Shown: piece by piece, positions 23,365-32,032 of the stretch
How the letters are laid out: every line of letters starts with the position of its first letter
How positions within the stretch are numbered: position 1 is the first letter of the stretch
DNA from: Dokdonia sp.
Lineage (GTDB): Bacteria; Bacteroidota; Bacteroidia; Flavobacteriales; Flavobacteriaceae
DNA length: 64,000 bases
Reading direction: 5' to 3'
NCBI GenBank assembly: GCA_020630915.1
Contig: JAHDIF010000005.1
Coordinates: 434 to 64,433 of the forward strand
The notes under the pieces: generated by a model
What the model was told of the DNA's origin: nothing
The model's input: the letters and a program-made list of their open reading frames with translations, nothing else
The model's database searches: none
Position numbers and translations under genes: made by a program

Positions 23365-24507
23365 ATGAATCATAAAAAAATAGTCTTTTTATTCGGAGCG
23401 TTATTTTTATCATTAGGTGCTATGGCACAAGAAGTAAGAGAAGTTTCTCGTGAATGGACTTCGTTTTCTCAATCTTTAGAGGTGGCTACAGAGACTTCAA
23501 GAAAATTTATTTTTAAGGGTGCCGTCAAAACTGTGACCGATGATAGTATTGCTTGGGCAGGTTTATGGGCTCGAGTTGATACTAAAGGTGACGAAAGAGG
23601 TTTTTTTGATAACATGGGTGATAGACCCGTAAAAAGCCCCGTATGGAATGAGTATACAATAGAAGGGACTTTTGATAAAAATGCAGATAAACTTGTCTTT
23701 GGAGGTTTGGTTCTTAATGATGGAGATTTTTATTTTGATAAGCTCTCTTTGCAAATAGAAAATGGCCAAGGAATAATGGAAGATGTGCCACTTGGAAATG
23801 CAGGTTTTGAAACTGCTGTGGCAGACAATATTGTTGAAGAGTGGACACCTGGTATTACTCAAGAGCGAATCACCATTGTGAAAGAATATACTATGAGTTC
23901 CAGTAAAGACGCTTATGATGGAAACTATTCTTTATGGATAAAAGGTGAAGGCACTGAGCCTGGATGGTCACCTACAAGAATAGGTGAAATAGATGGTTAC
24001 ACACCCCAAATAGGGGTTCTTATTACCATGCTTGATGATTTAAAAGGCAGGGTAAAGGATAGAGTTAAAAACCTCTCCACCTATGAATTAGATCATTTAC
24101 ATGATGAAGAAGCAAACCGTATTGGAGCTCTTGTTATGCACTTGGCCTCTGCCGAAGTTTTATATCAAAATATGACTTTTGAAAATAGGCGTTTTAATGA
24201 AGAGGAACAGGAGAAATGGGGTGCGGCTTTGAGTTTAGGTGATGAAGGTAGAAAAAAGTATAAAGGAAAACCAGTGAGCTATTATCTTCAAGAATATGAA
24301 AAGGTAAGAGAACGCACAAAAGAACTCTTCAAAACAGTAGATGATGCTTGGCTACAAAACGATATTCCCAGTTCTGGAATGACCAATTATTTTGGATGGT
24401 TTCATGTGATAGAACACCAGTCTAGTCATTTAGGTCAAATATTATTCCTTTCTAAACGTATTCCGCCGGAGCCTACCTTAGAAAAGAAAGAAGAGATAAA
24501 AAATTAA
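23365..24507 (+). CDS. Secreted DinB-fold protein with N-terminal sugar-binding-like domain
   Basis: 380 aa. A signal peptide ends AMAQ (residues 1-21). Residues about 30-175 resemble the jelly-roll domain found before some S41 peptidases and DinB proteins (SIAWAGLWARVDTKGDERGF, FGGLVLNDGDFYFDKLSLQI). Residues about 215-375 are a four-helix DinB domain. Metal-ligand histidines are plausible in DHLHDEEANRIGALVMHLAS and EHQSSHLGQI. DinB proteins are usually cytoplasmic metal-dependent transferases or hydrolases, so export and fusion to a binding domain are notable. The substrate is unknown. A strong terminator follows. Confidence 0.75.
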   Translation: MNHKKIVFLFGALFLSLGAMAQEVREVSREWTSFSQSLEVATETSRKFIFKGAVKTVTDDSIAWAGLWARVDTKGDERGFFDNMGDRPVKSPVWNEYTIEGTFDKNADKLVFGGLVLNDGDFYFDKLSLQIENGQGIMEDVPLGNAGFETAVADNIVEEWTPGITQERITIVKEYTMSSSKDAYDGNYSLWIKGEGTEPGWSPTRIGEIDGYTPQIGVLITMLDDLKGRVKDRVKNLSTYELDHLHDEEANRIGALVMHLASAEVLYQNMTFENRRFNEEEQEKWGAALSLGDEGRKKYKGKPVSYYLQEYEKVRERTKELFKTVDDAWLQNDIPSSGMTNYFGWFHVIEHQSSHLGQILFLSKRIPPEPTLEKKEEIKN

Positions 24508-24512
24508 CTAGA

Positions 24513-24541
24513 AAAAGAGCTGCAATTTTGCAGCTCTTTTT
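24513..24541 (+). terminator. Intrinsic terminator after the DinB gene
   Basis: AAAAGAGCTGCA (24513-24524) and TGCAGCTCTTTT (24529-24540) form a perfect 12-bp stem with a 4-nt loop. Confidence 0.9.
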
Positions 24542-24598
24542 AGTAACGCCTTTTTCTTTTATTGTAACGAATTATAATCGAAGTCTACCAATATATGT

Positions 24599-26011
24599 AT
24601 GAATAGATTTACAAATCACAAACCTTTAAATATTAAAGATATTTCCAAAACAAGACTTTTTATTGGTTTTGTTTTAGGAATAGGAGCGAGTGTTCTATTC
24701 TATTTTTTTCAACAATATCTATTTGTTTTATATAGAACAGTTGTACTCAGTTTGCAGTTCAATATTAATCATGAACTTAATACTAAGTTAGTTGTATTGT
24801 TGAGGTTTATTTTCGCTGGGAATGCAGTGATATTGGGGAATTCCTTAGTTTTAAGTTTTCTTTTTTCTGGACCAATAGGAAATATTACAAAGCGCGGAGC
24901 CAAAAGAAATGTAGTTAACAATCAGTCATTTTTTGTTGGTAGCTATTTTTTTTGGTTTTTAGAAATAGGAAGTCTGGTAGGAGGTGTAGCTATTGATATA
25001 GGACTTGTAGATTTAAGTAAACTAATTTTTATAATTTATCCACTACTTTTTGCCGTTCTCTTTTTAGAACAAGTCAAGTATTTGAGGAAAGATTTTGAAA
25101 ATTATTCTATTAAGAATTGTTTATACCATTTCTTTGTTTTGATAGTTATATCTTTTTGTATTTCAAACCTAAAAACATCTAATTATTTTAAAGTAGGAAG
25201 AACTCTTAATAAAATTCATCCTTACGCGAAAGTTCCAAAAGTTTCATTTGAAGACAAAGATTCTTTCCAAGCCATTCGATATGGATTTCGTAATCTTCAA
25301 ATTAAGATGTTAAGAGAGAAAAATAGGGTTGTATATAGAGTTGGAGATCGCAATTTATCATTAAGAGAGGTGTCCATTGCGGCAGTTGAGACATTAACCT
25401 ATAGAGGAAGACCAAGAAGGGGGCAAATAATAGTTTATGCAGATGATAATATCTTTATGAAAGATATTAGAGCGTTAGAACGTGAGTTGATTTCTGTAAA
25501 CGCTATGAGAATAACTTATAGCTTTGATAAGAAACCAGAATATCGAGATTATCATAAATCAGGTGCGGAAAAATATCTTTTTCCATCTCAAGAAATAGTA
25601 CTTTCTAGTGCTGTAAAACATCCAATATCGCGGTCTATCGACTTTGAAAATTATGGTACAAAAATTATGTCTAGTAAAATTATTAATGTAAGTATTAAAG
25701 CTTTTGATAAACAAAAGAATAGGCCATACGAGTATTTCAAATCCAAAATTGGTAGCGACATATTTTTTAATTTTCAGTATGACGGCACAGAGTCTTTTAG
25801 TCAGTATTTGAAGGTTTTCGCTTCGTATAAGCAAGCGGTTTATGATTTAAGGAAAGAGAATGAGACGATTGATGAATATTTCATTAATTATTTTGATTCA
25901 ACAAGTGAGGAAAAATCAAAACATCAATTACTCTGGAAATCAGAGCAAAAGTTGTTAAAGAAAAAATATCCTTTGCATTATGTTGATAATTATATTCTAG
26001 ATATACTTTAA
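24599..26011 (+). CDS. Membrane protein of unknown function
   Basis: 470 aa. The N-terminal half holds about five hydrophobic segments (residues 25-45, 50-70, 75-97, 118-160, 176-195). The second half (about 205-470) is soluble, with a repeated biopolymer-transport-like pattern (IVYADDNIFMKDIRALEREL) reminiscent of ExbD-type periplasmic domains, but I cannot assign a family. It is A+T-rich with many Lys/Asn/Ile codons, unlike the queE-mpl region. It lies between terminators, is convergent with the DUF1569 gene and abuts it. Confidence 0.65.
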   Translation: MNRFTNHKPLNIKDISKTRLFIGFVLGIGASVLFYFFQQYLFVLYRTVVLSLQFNINHELNTKLVVLLRFIFAGNAVILGNSLVLSFLFSGPIGNITKRGAKRNVVNNQSFFVGSYFFWFLEIGSLVGGVAIDIGLVDLSKLIFIIYPLLFAVLFLEQVKYLRKDFENYSIKNCLYHFFVLIVISFCISNLKTSNYFKVGRTLNKIHPYAKVPKVSFEDKDSFQAIRYGFRNLQIKMLREKNRVVYRVGDRNLSLREVSIAAVETLTYRGRPRRGQIIVYADDNIFMKDIRALERELISVNAMRITYSFDKKPEYRDYHKSGAEKYLFPSQEIVLSSAVKHPISRSIDFENYGTKIMSSKIINVSIKAFDKQKNRPYEYFKSKIGSDIFFNFQYDGTESFSQYLKVFASYKQAVYDLRKENETIDEYFINYFDSTSEEKSKHQLLWKSEQKLLKKKYPLHYVDNYILDIL

Positions 26012-26455
26012 TTAAACCCCAAACTGCGTCAAGTGATGATCCAGATGTTTATACTGCATTTTGCCCCATTGCTCTTTAGTAAGTTCTCCAAAGGTAGGAT
26101 GCGCCTGCCAGTTATCTCGTTCTCTTTGCGCGTTAAGTTCTTCAAGTAAAGCTACGAGTTTTGTCTTTTCCTTTGTAAAATCTTTGGGTTCTGTTTGCTT
26201 CATTCCTGGTACCGTGGGTAAATTTTTACGCCAGGGCTTATCATTGTACATAGATTTTTTAAAAAATGTTTTGATGAGCCAATTAGGTTTTAGCCCATAA
26301 TCATTTTTTTCTAAGATAATATGAAGAGGAGATTGACAATGACAAAGCATTTGTCCAGGTGTCATTTTCCCCCATTGGCGTTCGCTGTCTTCGGATAATG
26401 CATTGAGTCTTGACCTAATCTCATCGTAGCTGTCTTGGTCAAAGAGTGATTTCAT
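26012..26455 (-). CDS. DUF1569 protein (DinB-like)
   Basis: 147 aa from the ATG at 26455 (an ATG two codons upstream is equally possible). The sequence WGKMTPGQMLCHCQSPLHII and the C-terminal HPTFGELTKEQWGKMQYKHL plus DHHLTQFGV match DUF1569, a branch of the DinB/YfiT metal-binding four-helix fold; the two His-rich ends supply the presumed metal ligands. The reaction is unknown. It is the second DinB-fold gene within 2 kb. Confidence 0.82.
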   Translation of the reverse strand: MKSLFDQDSYDEIRSRLNALSEDSERQWGKMTPGQMLCHCQSPLHIILEKNDYGLKPNWLIKTFFKKSMYNDKPWRKNLPTVPGMKQTEPKDFTKEKTKLVALLEELNAQRERDNWQAHPTFGELTKEQWGKMQYKHLDHHLTQFGV

Positions 26456-26504
26456 AACCATTTATTTTAGACTACTAAAAATACAATCTTTATATTTAAC
26501 TCAT

Positions 26505-27200
26505 ATGTCAGAAAAGAAACCTTTTTCTATTAAAAACTGGTCTGAGGATGATCGCCCTCGTGAGAAACTTTTGTCTAAAGGGAGGTCTGCACTTTCAGAT
26601 GCAGAGCTCATTGCCATACTAATAGGCTCTGGGAATAGAGAAGAAAGTGCGGTAGGGCTGAGTAAACGTATTCTTGCCTTGGTAGAGAACAATCTTTCAG
26701 AATTAGGGAAAGTTTCGGTTAAAGATCTCATGAAATTTAAAGGGATAGGAGAGGCAAAGGCAATATCTATTGCGGCAGCCTTAGAACTAGGGAGGAGGAG
26801 AAGTGGTGGAGAGGCGCTTTCGCGAAAGCAAATTACTTCCAGTAAATCCATTTTTGAAATCATGCAACCCATTATAGGAGATCTTTCTCACGAAGAGTTT
26901 TGGGTTATTTATATGAATAATTCTAATAAGGTTCTAGATAAATTGCAATTGAGTAAAGGTGGAATGACCGGGACACTTGTAGACACTCGTATTGCGATTA
27001 AAAAAGCTTTGGAAGTAGGGGCGATTTCGCTGGCATTAGTGCATAATCACCCTTCTGGTACTTTGCGGCCTAGTGAAGCAGACAAGCAAGTAACACAAAA
27101 GTTAAGTACCGCTGCTAGCAGTTTAGATTTGCGAGTGATTGATCACTTGATAGTTACTGAAAAGGGGTATTTTAGCTTTGCAGATGAAGGTATTTTATGA
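26505..27200 (+). CDS. radC: RadC family JAB-domain protein
   Basis: 231 aa, the standard length. The N-terminal helix-hairpin-helix (MKFKGIGEAKA, 77-87) is followed by a JAB/MPN metalloprotease-like domain with LVHNHPSGTLRPSEAD: His180, His182 and Asp193 form the JAMM zinc site. Named for DNA repair, but its true role is unsettled. It overlaps the next gene by 4 bp (ATGA), starting a tightly coupled three-gene unit. Confidence 0.9.
   Translation: MSEKKPFSIKNWSEDDRPREKLLSKGRSALSDAELIAILIGSGNREESAVGLSKRILALVENNLSELGKVSVKDLMKFKGIGEAKAISIAAALELGRRRSGGEALSRKQITSSKSIFEIMQPIIGDLSHEEFWVIYMNNSNKVLDKLQLSKGGMTGTLVDTRIAIKKALEVGAISLALVHNHPSGTLRPSEADKQVTQKLSTAASSLDLRVIDHLIVTEKGYFSFADEGIL
26816..26829. 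repeat. Iterated palindrome inside radC
   Basis: Perfect copy read as ALSRKQ (104-109), exactly in the linker between the HhH and JAB domains, where extra residues would be tolerated. Confidence 0.9.
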
Positions 27201-28489
27201 ACCAAGAGCTACTAGTTTATACACAAAAAATCTCTCCCAGAGTACGCTATGTATTTAAGCACGTATTTACTAGAGTACTTCATGTTTCTATCTCTTTTAC
27301 AAACGAGGTAAATGAGTTTATTGCTCACGAAGGTCCCAAATTGTCCTATACGCAAAAGCAACTGGGTAATGAATTACATTTTAGGAGTGTAGAGTTACTT
27401 TTTGAACAAGGAATAAATGACGCTGCTATTCAAGTAACGGATTGGGACGGAGTGCCTTGTTTTTTTGCGGTAAAGGATCAATCTTCTGCACTGCCGTATG
27501 ATATATTTGCGGCTAGTTTTTACCTGCTGAGTAGGTATGAAGAGTATTTGCCACACGTTAAGGATAGGCTAGGGAGATTTCCTTCTGGTGAAAGTCTCGC
27601 GAGTGAGCATGGGTTTTTACAATTACCTGTAATAGATATTTGGATTCTTAGAGTGCAAGAGATTTTCTGTGAGCACTATCAAGAAGTTCAAACTAGACAT
27701 TCGTCTTTTAAGCTAGATGTTATTATTGAAGTTTCGCAAGCATTTCTTTACCGAAAGGTTGGTTTTTTAAGAACTGTGGGAGGATATGTACAGGATCTGG
27801 CTAAGCTTAGGTTACGAAGTGTTTTTAATAGAACTCGAGTTATTTTAGGTTTGCGCAAAGATCCATATGATATTTTTACCTGGCTTATTAATGTTCAAAA
27901 GCAGACAAAACATACCTTTAAGGTGCTCTTCGAATTAGGTGATCAGACAGGGGAGACTACAAATATAAAGTACAGCAAGGCAACCTTTCAGTCTCTTATT
28001 AAAATGGTTGGTGACTATTGTAACGTGGGATTACTCGCATCTACTGTTTCTTCTGAAAATGTTACCGCGCTAAAAGTTGAAAAAAGCCGGCTGGAGTCTA
28101 TTGTAAATAGACCTCTCGAGGTTGTTCAATTTGCCGACTATCAATTTACAATTCCCAATAGTTACAGGAATTTATTAGACCAAGAAGTTTCGCAAGATTG
28201 TAGTTTGGGTTATTCTGGTGAGATAGGGTTTAGGGCGAGTACGTGTAGATCTTTTCTTTTTTATGATCTTGATTATGAGATGCAAACTCCGTTAATTCTC
28301 GTTCCTACATCTTTGCCTTTAGAGGCTGTGGTTGATGAGAATAATAAGACAATAAATTTAGTCGAGGTGAATACTTTAAAAAGCGTCATACGTGATGTAG
28401 GAGGACTCTTTGCTATAAGTTGTTCTAACGAGTTTCTTGCGATGCCACATTGGAGAAAATTATTAAAAAAATTAATAGTAGACATATGA
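27197..28489 (+). CDS. Degenerate polysaccharide deacetylase-like protein
   Basis: 430 aa. The whole length aligns by eye with the flavobacterial DUF7033 plus polysaccharide-deacetylase family: VYTQKISPRVRYVFKHVFTR, WDGVPCFF, FDIFAASFYLLSRYEEYLPH-like text (here YDIFAASFYL), FRLRS.., LGYSGEIGFRASTC and DLDYEMQTPL. The metal-binding and catalytic positions appear lost. Where family members have a DVD motif this protein has IIEVSQAF (177-184); the HPS-type motif is replaced by GLLASTVS (278-285); and the RQH motif by VQFADY (310-315). It therefore probably keeps the fold but lacks the usual deacetylase chemistry. It overlaps radC and the HAD gene by 4 bp each. Confidence 0.72.
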   Translation: MNQELLVYTQKISPRVRYVFKHVFTRVLHVSISFTNEVNEFIAHEGPKLSYTQKQLGNELHFRSVELLFEQGINDAAIQVTDWDGVPCFFAVKDQSSALPYDIFAASFYLLSRYEEYLPHVKDRLGRFPSGESLASEHGFLQLPVIDIWILRVQEIFCEHYQEVQTRHSSFKLDVIIEVSQAFLYRKVGFLRTVGGYVQDLAKLRLRSVFNRTRVILGLRKDPYDIFTWLINVQKQTKHTFKVLFELGDQTGETTNIKYSKATFQSLIKMVGDYCNVGLLASTVSSENVTALKVEKSRLESIVNRPLEVVQFADYQFTIPNSYRNLLDQEVSQDCSLGYSGEIGFRASTCRSFLFYDLDYEMQTPLILVPTSLPLEAVVDENNKTINLVEVNTLKSVIRDVGGLFAISCSNEFLAMPHWRKLLKKLIVDI

Positions 28490-29169
28490 AAAATATAACA
28501 GATGTTTTTTTTGATTTAGATCATACCTTGTGGGATTTTGATAGAAATTCTGCATTGGCATTTAAGGCAATTTTTGAGCTTAATGCAATAGAGGTGTCCT
28601 ACGATAATTTTTTAGAAGTCTACAGCCCTATTAATTTTACATACTGGAAATGGTATAGAGAGGAGAGAGTAACTAAGGCTCAGCTCCGGTATGGCAGGTT
28701 TAAAAAAACCTTTGATGCACTTGGCGTAAAAATTACAGATGATATTATAGACAAACTGTCTGAAGATTATATAGAATACCTGCCTAATAATAATTATTTA
28801 TTTGATCACGCAGTAGATATATTATCATATTTAACGACCAAGTATAAGCTACACATTATAACGAATGGTTTTGAAGAGGTACAGACAAAAAAACTAGTAA
28901 ATTCAAAAATCGATCATTATTTTAAATCGGTAATTACCAGTGAAGCAGCGGGTGTTAAAAAACCACATCATAAAATTTTTGAAATGGCTCTTGGAGATAG
29001 TGGGGCCACTAGCGCGACAAGTGTGATGATAGGAGACACCTACGAGGCAGATATCATTGGGGCTCAAAATGTAGGAATGAAAGCTATTTGTTTCAATTAT
29101 CATAAACTAGATATTCCTGACGATACCATTTTTATAGATAGTCTAGCAGAAATAAGAAATTACCTTTAG
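28486..29169 (+). CDS. YjjG-type HAD nucleotidase
   Basis: 227 aa from the ATG at 28486, which overlaps the preceding stop (ATGA). Phosphatase motifs are DLDHTLWDFD (Asp10, Asp12), IITNG (motif II), KKPHHKIF (lysine) and IGDTYEADIIGA (motif IV). The spacing and the helical cap fit YjjG-family noncanonical pyrimidine nucleotidases, which dephosphorylate nucleoside monophosphates such as dUMP or damaged bases. An upstream ATG at 28450 would extend it into the previous gene and is unlikely. Confidence 0.88.
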   Translation: MKNITDVFFDLDHTLWDFDRNSALAFKAIFELNAIEVSYDNFLEVYSPINFTYWKWYREERVTKAQLRYGRFKKTFDALGVKITDDIIDKLSEDYIEYLPNNNYLFDHAVDILSYLTTKYKLHIITNGFEEVQTKKLVNSKIDHYFKSVITSEAAGVKKPHHKIFEMALGDSGATSATSVMIGDTYEADIIGAQNVGMKAICFNYHKLDIPDDTIFIDSLAEIRNYL

Positions 29170-29216
29170 CAATATTATAAGAAATAAGTGCGTTTTGAAT
29201 TAAAACAGTATTCTCA

Positions 29217-29768
29217 ATGTATATAAGACTTAAATACGCTTGCGGTTTTCTTCTAGCCTGTTTACTAGCTTCTTGCTCGAGTGAGCTGGATTTTGATCAA
29301 GCAGATGAGGTAGTGTTAACCCCTAAAGTAGATGCCAACCTAGTTTTCTTTACGTTGGGCACCGAGACTTTTTTAGATGAAACGATACCTGATACTACTG
29401 TCGTAGTGAGAGATACAACTAGGCTTGAGTTTTTGGATGATAGCTTTGTAAGAGATAATATTAAGGAGATAGAGCTTACGTTTCAAGTAGATAATACGTT
29501 TTTGCAATCCTTTACGAATAAGTCTGTATTCTTAAATGCTAATGGTGTCGAGCAGTATGTGTTAGAATTTAGCGTGGAATCATCACCAGACGGGACAACT
29601 GCAAGAACTACCGTAGTTGAGATGCTAGATGAAAATGAAATAGAAGCCATTCGTAACTCTACACAACTAGCAAATGAGCTCATGCTTAACACCAACGGCA
29701 GCTTTATTGACGGCATGATTTCTTTACAAAGCAAAGCGCTTTATTCATTAGAAATAGGAGATTTATAA
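29217..29768 (+). CDS. Lipoprotein of unknown function
   Basis: 183 aa. A lipobox in LLASCSS (Cys20) follows a hydrophobic signal. The mature region consists of short strands (EIELTFQVDNTFLQSF, GVEQYVLEFSVES) and resembles small domain-of-unknown-function lipoproteins. It is the first gene of a four-gene plus-strand run with gaps of 2, 6 and -1 bp, so the four are likely one envelope operon. Confidence 0.7.
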   Translation: MYIRLKYACGFLLACLLASCSSELDFDQADEVVLTPKVDANLVFFTLGTETFLDETIPDTTVVVRDTTRLEFLDDSFVRDNIKEIELTFQVDNTFLQSFTNKSVFLNANGVEQYVLEFSVESSPDGTTARTTVVEMLDENEIEAIRNSTQLANELMLNTNGSFIDGMISLQSKALYSLEIGDL

Positions 29769-29770
29769 TT

Positions 29771-31171
29771 ATGAAAAAGTGCTTACTATTACTTTTCTGC
29801 TGGGCGGCAGCAGGGGTTGTTGCACAAAATAAGCAACTATTATATGGTGTAGATGATCTTCCACAATCCTTACTTCTCAATCCTGGTGCCTCTTACAATT
29901 TTGATACATATTTTGGGATTCCGTTAGTTTCTGGTTTTTCTGTTTCTGGTGGATCTAAAGGGGTAAGCGCGTGGGATATTTTTCAAGTAGGTGGAGATAT
30001 TAATGGACGTATTAATAACGCTGTTAGGAGATTGGATAATAAAGACGTGTTTACTGCAAATCAACAGTTAGAGATCCTTTCTTTTGGATGGCTAGGTAGA
30101 GATAAAGAATCTTTTTATTCTGGAGGGATGTATCAAGAGACAGATGTCCTGCTTTATTTTCCTAAGGACATTGCGGTTCTGGCCTATGACGGTAATGCCC
30201 CTTATATAAATAGACCTTTTCAATTCTCTGATATTTCGGTAACTGCGGAGTTGTTATCTGTTTATCATTTTGGAATAAATAAGAAGCTTTCGCGAAAGCT
30301 TAGACTAGGCGCACGTGCCAAGTTATATATGAGTATGGCGAATGTAAATAGTACCGGAAATGAAGGTTTTTTCAGAACCCGAGATACGCCAGAGGGGCCT
30401 AACTTTTATACCCATGAAATAGTAGGGGCTAACGTAGAGGCAAATACATCCGGACTGGCGGGAATCATAGATGACGATGGTGACATCTCCAGTATTACAA
30501 AGAATGCTATTTTAAGTCCTAATATAGGTCTAGGCATAGATATAGGAGGTACTTACAATTTTTCCGATCAACTATCTGTTAGTGCGAGTCTACTGGATAT
30601 AGGATTTATTTCTCATACTAGAGATGTAAGAACCTATGGCCTTTCTGGATCTTATGAGTTAGATGGGTTAGAGCTAGAATTTCCTGCATTATTAGCAGGA
30701 GAAAGCACGACTGATTATTGGGATGAGTTTATAGACGAAGTAGAGGAGCAACTGCCATATAAAGATGGTCAGGAAGAATCTTATACCACATGGAGACCAG
30801 TCAAGTTTAACGGGGGGTTCAATTATGGGTTTAGGGAGGATATAGATGGAGGGTGCAATTGTACAGATAAAAGCGGTAGAAGGTTTACAAGTAATGTAGG
30901 TCTTCACATTAATGCGATTAAGCGACCAAAAAGTGTTTTTACCGCCGCAACTATATATTACGACAGAGCTTGGAATTCTTTTTTAAGAACAAAGATTACT
31001 TATACAGCAAACGCTTTCTCACAAAAGAATATAGGGCTCTTATTTTCTACAAAAATTAAGAATTTTAATTTCTATCTTGCAGCAGATAATCTATTGGAGT
31101 ATACAGATGTATCAAAGGCTAGAGAGCTTTCACTACAAATGGGAATGCAAGTGGTTATCAACCCTAAATAA
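29771..31171 (+). CDS. DUF5723 outer-membrane protein
   Basis: 466 aa, signal peptide (ends VVAQ). The opening LLYGVDDLPQSLLLNPGASY and the alternating strands that follow (FGIPLVSGFSVSGGSKG, KLSRKLRLGARAKLYMSMAN, NIGLGIDIGGTYNFSDQLS) mark the DUF5723 family, predicted PorV/FadL-like beta-barrels. A Cys pair (GCNCTDKSG) lies in a loop around 359. Its role is unknown; it is placed directly after a lipoprotein gene. Confidence 0.8.
   Translation: MKKCLLLLFCWAAAGVVAQNKQLLYGVDDLPQSLLLNPGASYNFDTYFGIPLVSGFSVSGGSKGVSAWDIFQVGGDINGRINNAVRRLDNKDVFTANQQLEILSFGWLGRDKESFYSGGMYQETDVLLYFPKDIAVLAYDGNAPYINRPFQFSDISVTAELLSVYHFGINKKLSRKLRLGARAKLYMSMANVNSTGNEGFFRTRDTPEGPNFYTHEIVGANVEANTSGLAGIIDDDGDISSITKNAILSPNIGLGIDIGGTYNFSDQLSVSASLLDIGFISHTRDVRTYGLSGSYELDGLELEFPALLAGESTTDYWDEFIDEVEEQLPYKDGQEESYTTWRPVKFNGGFNYGFREDIDGGCNCTDKSGRRFTSNVGLHINAIKRPKSVFTAATIYYDRAWNSFLRTKITYTANAFSQKNIGLLFSTKIKNFNFYLAADNLLEYTDVSKARELSLQMGMQVVINPK
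30286..30299. repeat. Iterated palindrome inside the DUF5723 gene
   Basis: Perfect copy flanked by A and T (AGCTTTCGCGAAAGCT, 16-bp palindrome), read as LSRK in KKLSRKLRL, a periplasmic turn between two strands. Confidence 0.9.
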
Positions 31172-31177
31172 AACTAT

Positions 31178-32032
31178 ATGAAATTAATATACACAATACT
31201 TTTCATCACCTTAGTACAGGTAAATACCATTGCTCAGTCTGTTAACGAGTTTAAATATGTTATAGTTCCTGATAGATTTTCTTGGACAGATGAGGCAGAT
31301 AAATTTCAGGTAAATTCCTTAACAACTTTTTTATTCAAAAAATATGGTTTTGATGCATATCAACTGGGAAGTATTTTACCTCCAGATATGAATGCTGGAG
31401 GATGTAATGCCTTAACGGCAGACGTAGAGGAGTCCAGTTCATTTACAAGTACAAAACTAAAAGTTATTCTTAAAGACTGTAAAGGGCGCTTTGTTTTTGT
31501 ATCTGAGCAAGGTACAAGTAAAGAAAAAGATTACAAGCGTGCTTATCACGAGGCATTAAGAGATGCTTTTATTTCTATTAGAGATTTAGAATATAGGTAT
31601 AATGGTAATAATGATCAAAAGCAAGCTCCACACAAGATTCAAGAGGAGAAGGTGCAGGAGGTTGCTGTGGTTAAGAAAGTTGAGGAACAATCTATCATTA
31701 AGAAACCGCTAGCTCAATCTCAAAAAGAAAAAGCTTTAGAACAAGAGGTTGCTGTGGAAACTCCAACAAGAGGGATTGTTAGTCAAGAAAAGAATGCGGG
31801 TCTCTATAGAAGTTTAGACGGATCTTATTATATGGAGGTAGATGAGGAGAAGATGGTATTTTCTGAAGGTGATAAAATAATAGGTGTTATGGTTACCAAG
31901 GCTGCTGCCACTTATGATGTAGAGACAAATGAATTTTCTGGCAAAGGGTATTTTTCAAATAATCAATTTATTATCAATAGAAAAATAAAGGGATTACAGG
32001 GTACGGTACAAATGATTTTTGAAAAACAATAA
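31178..32032 (+). CDS. Secreted protein of unknown function
   Basis: 284 aa with a signal peptide (ends TIAQ). The conserved N-terminal part reads YVIVPDRFSWTDEADKFQVN, TFLFKKYGFDAYQLG and KLKVILKDCKGRFVF, a pattern seen in uncharacterised flavobacterial proteins. A Lys/Glu/Gln-rich linker (about 147-205) precedes a C-terminal beta domain (GLYRSLDGSYYMEVDEEKMV). Its stop overlaps the start of the next gene by 1 bp, so both are translationally coupled. Confidence 0.7.
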   Translation: MKLIYTILFITLVQVNTIAQSVNEFKYVIVPDRFSWTDEADKFQVNSLTTFLFKKYGFDAYQLGSILPPDMNAGGCNALTADVEESSSFTSTKLKVILKDCKGRFVFVSEQGTSKEKDYKRAYHEALRDAFISIRDLEYRYNGNNDQKQAPHKIQEEKVQEVAVVKKVEEQSIIKKPLAQSQKEKALEQEVAVETPTRGIVSQEKNAGLYRSLDGSYYMEVDEEKMVFSEGDKIIGVMVTKAAATYDVETNEFSGKGYFSNNQFIINRKIKGLQGTVQMIFEKQ

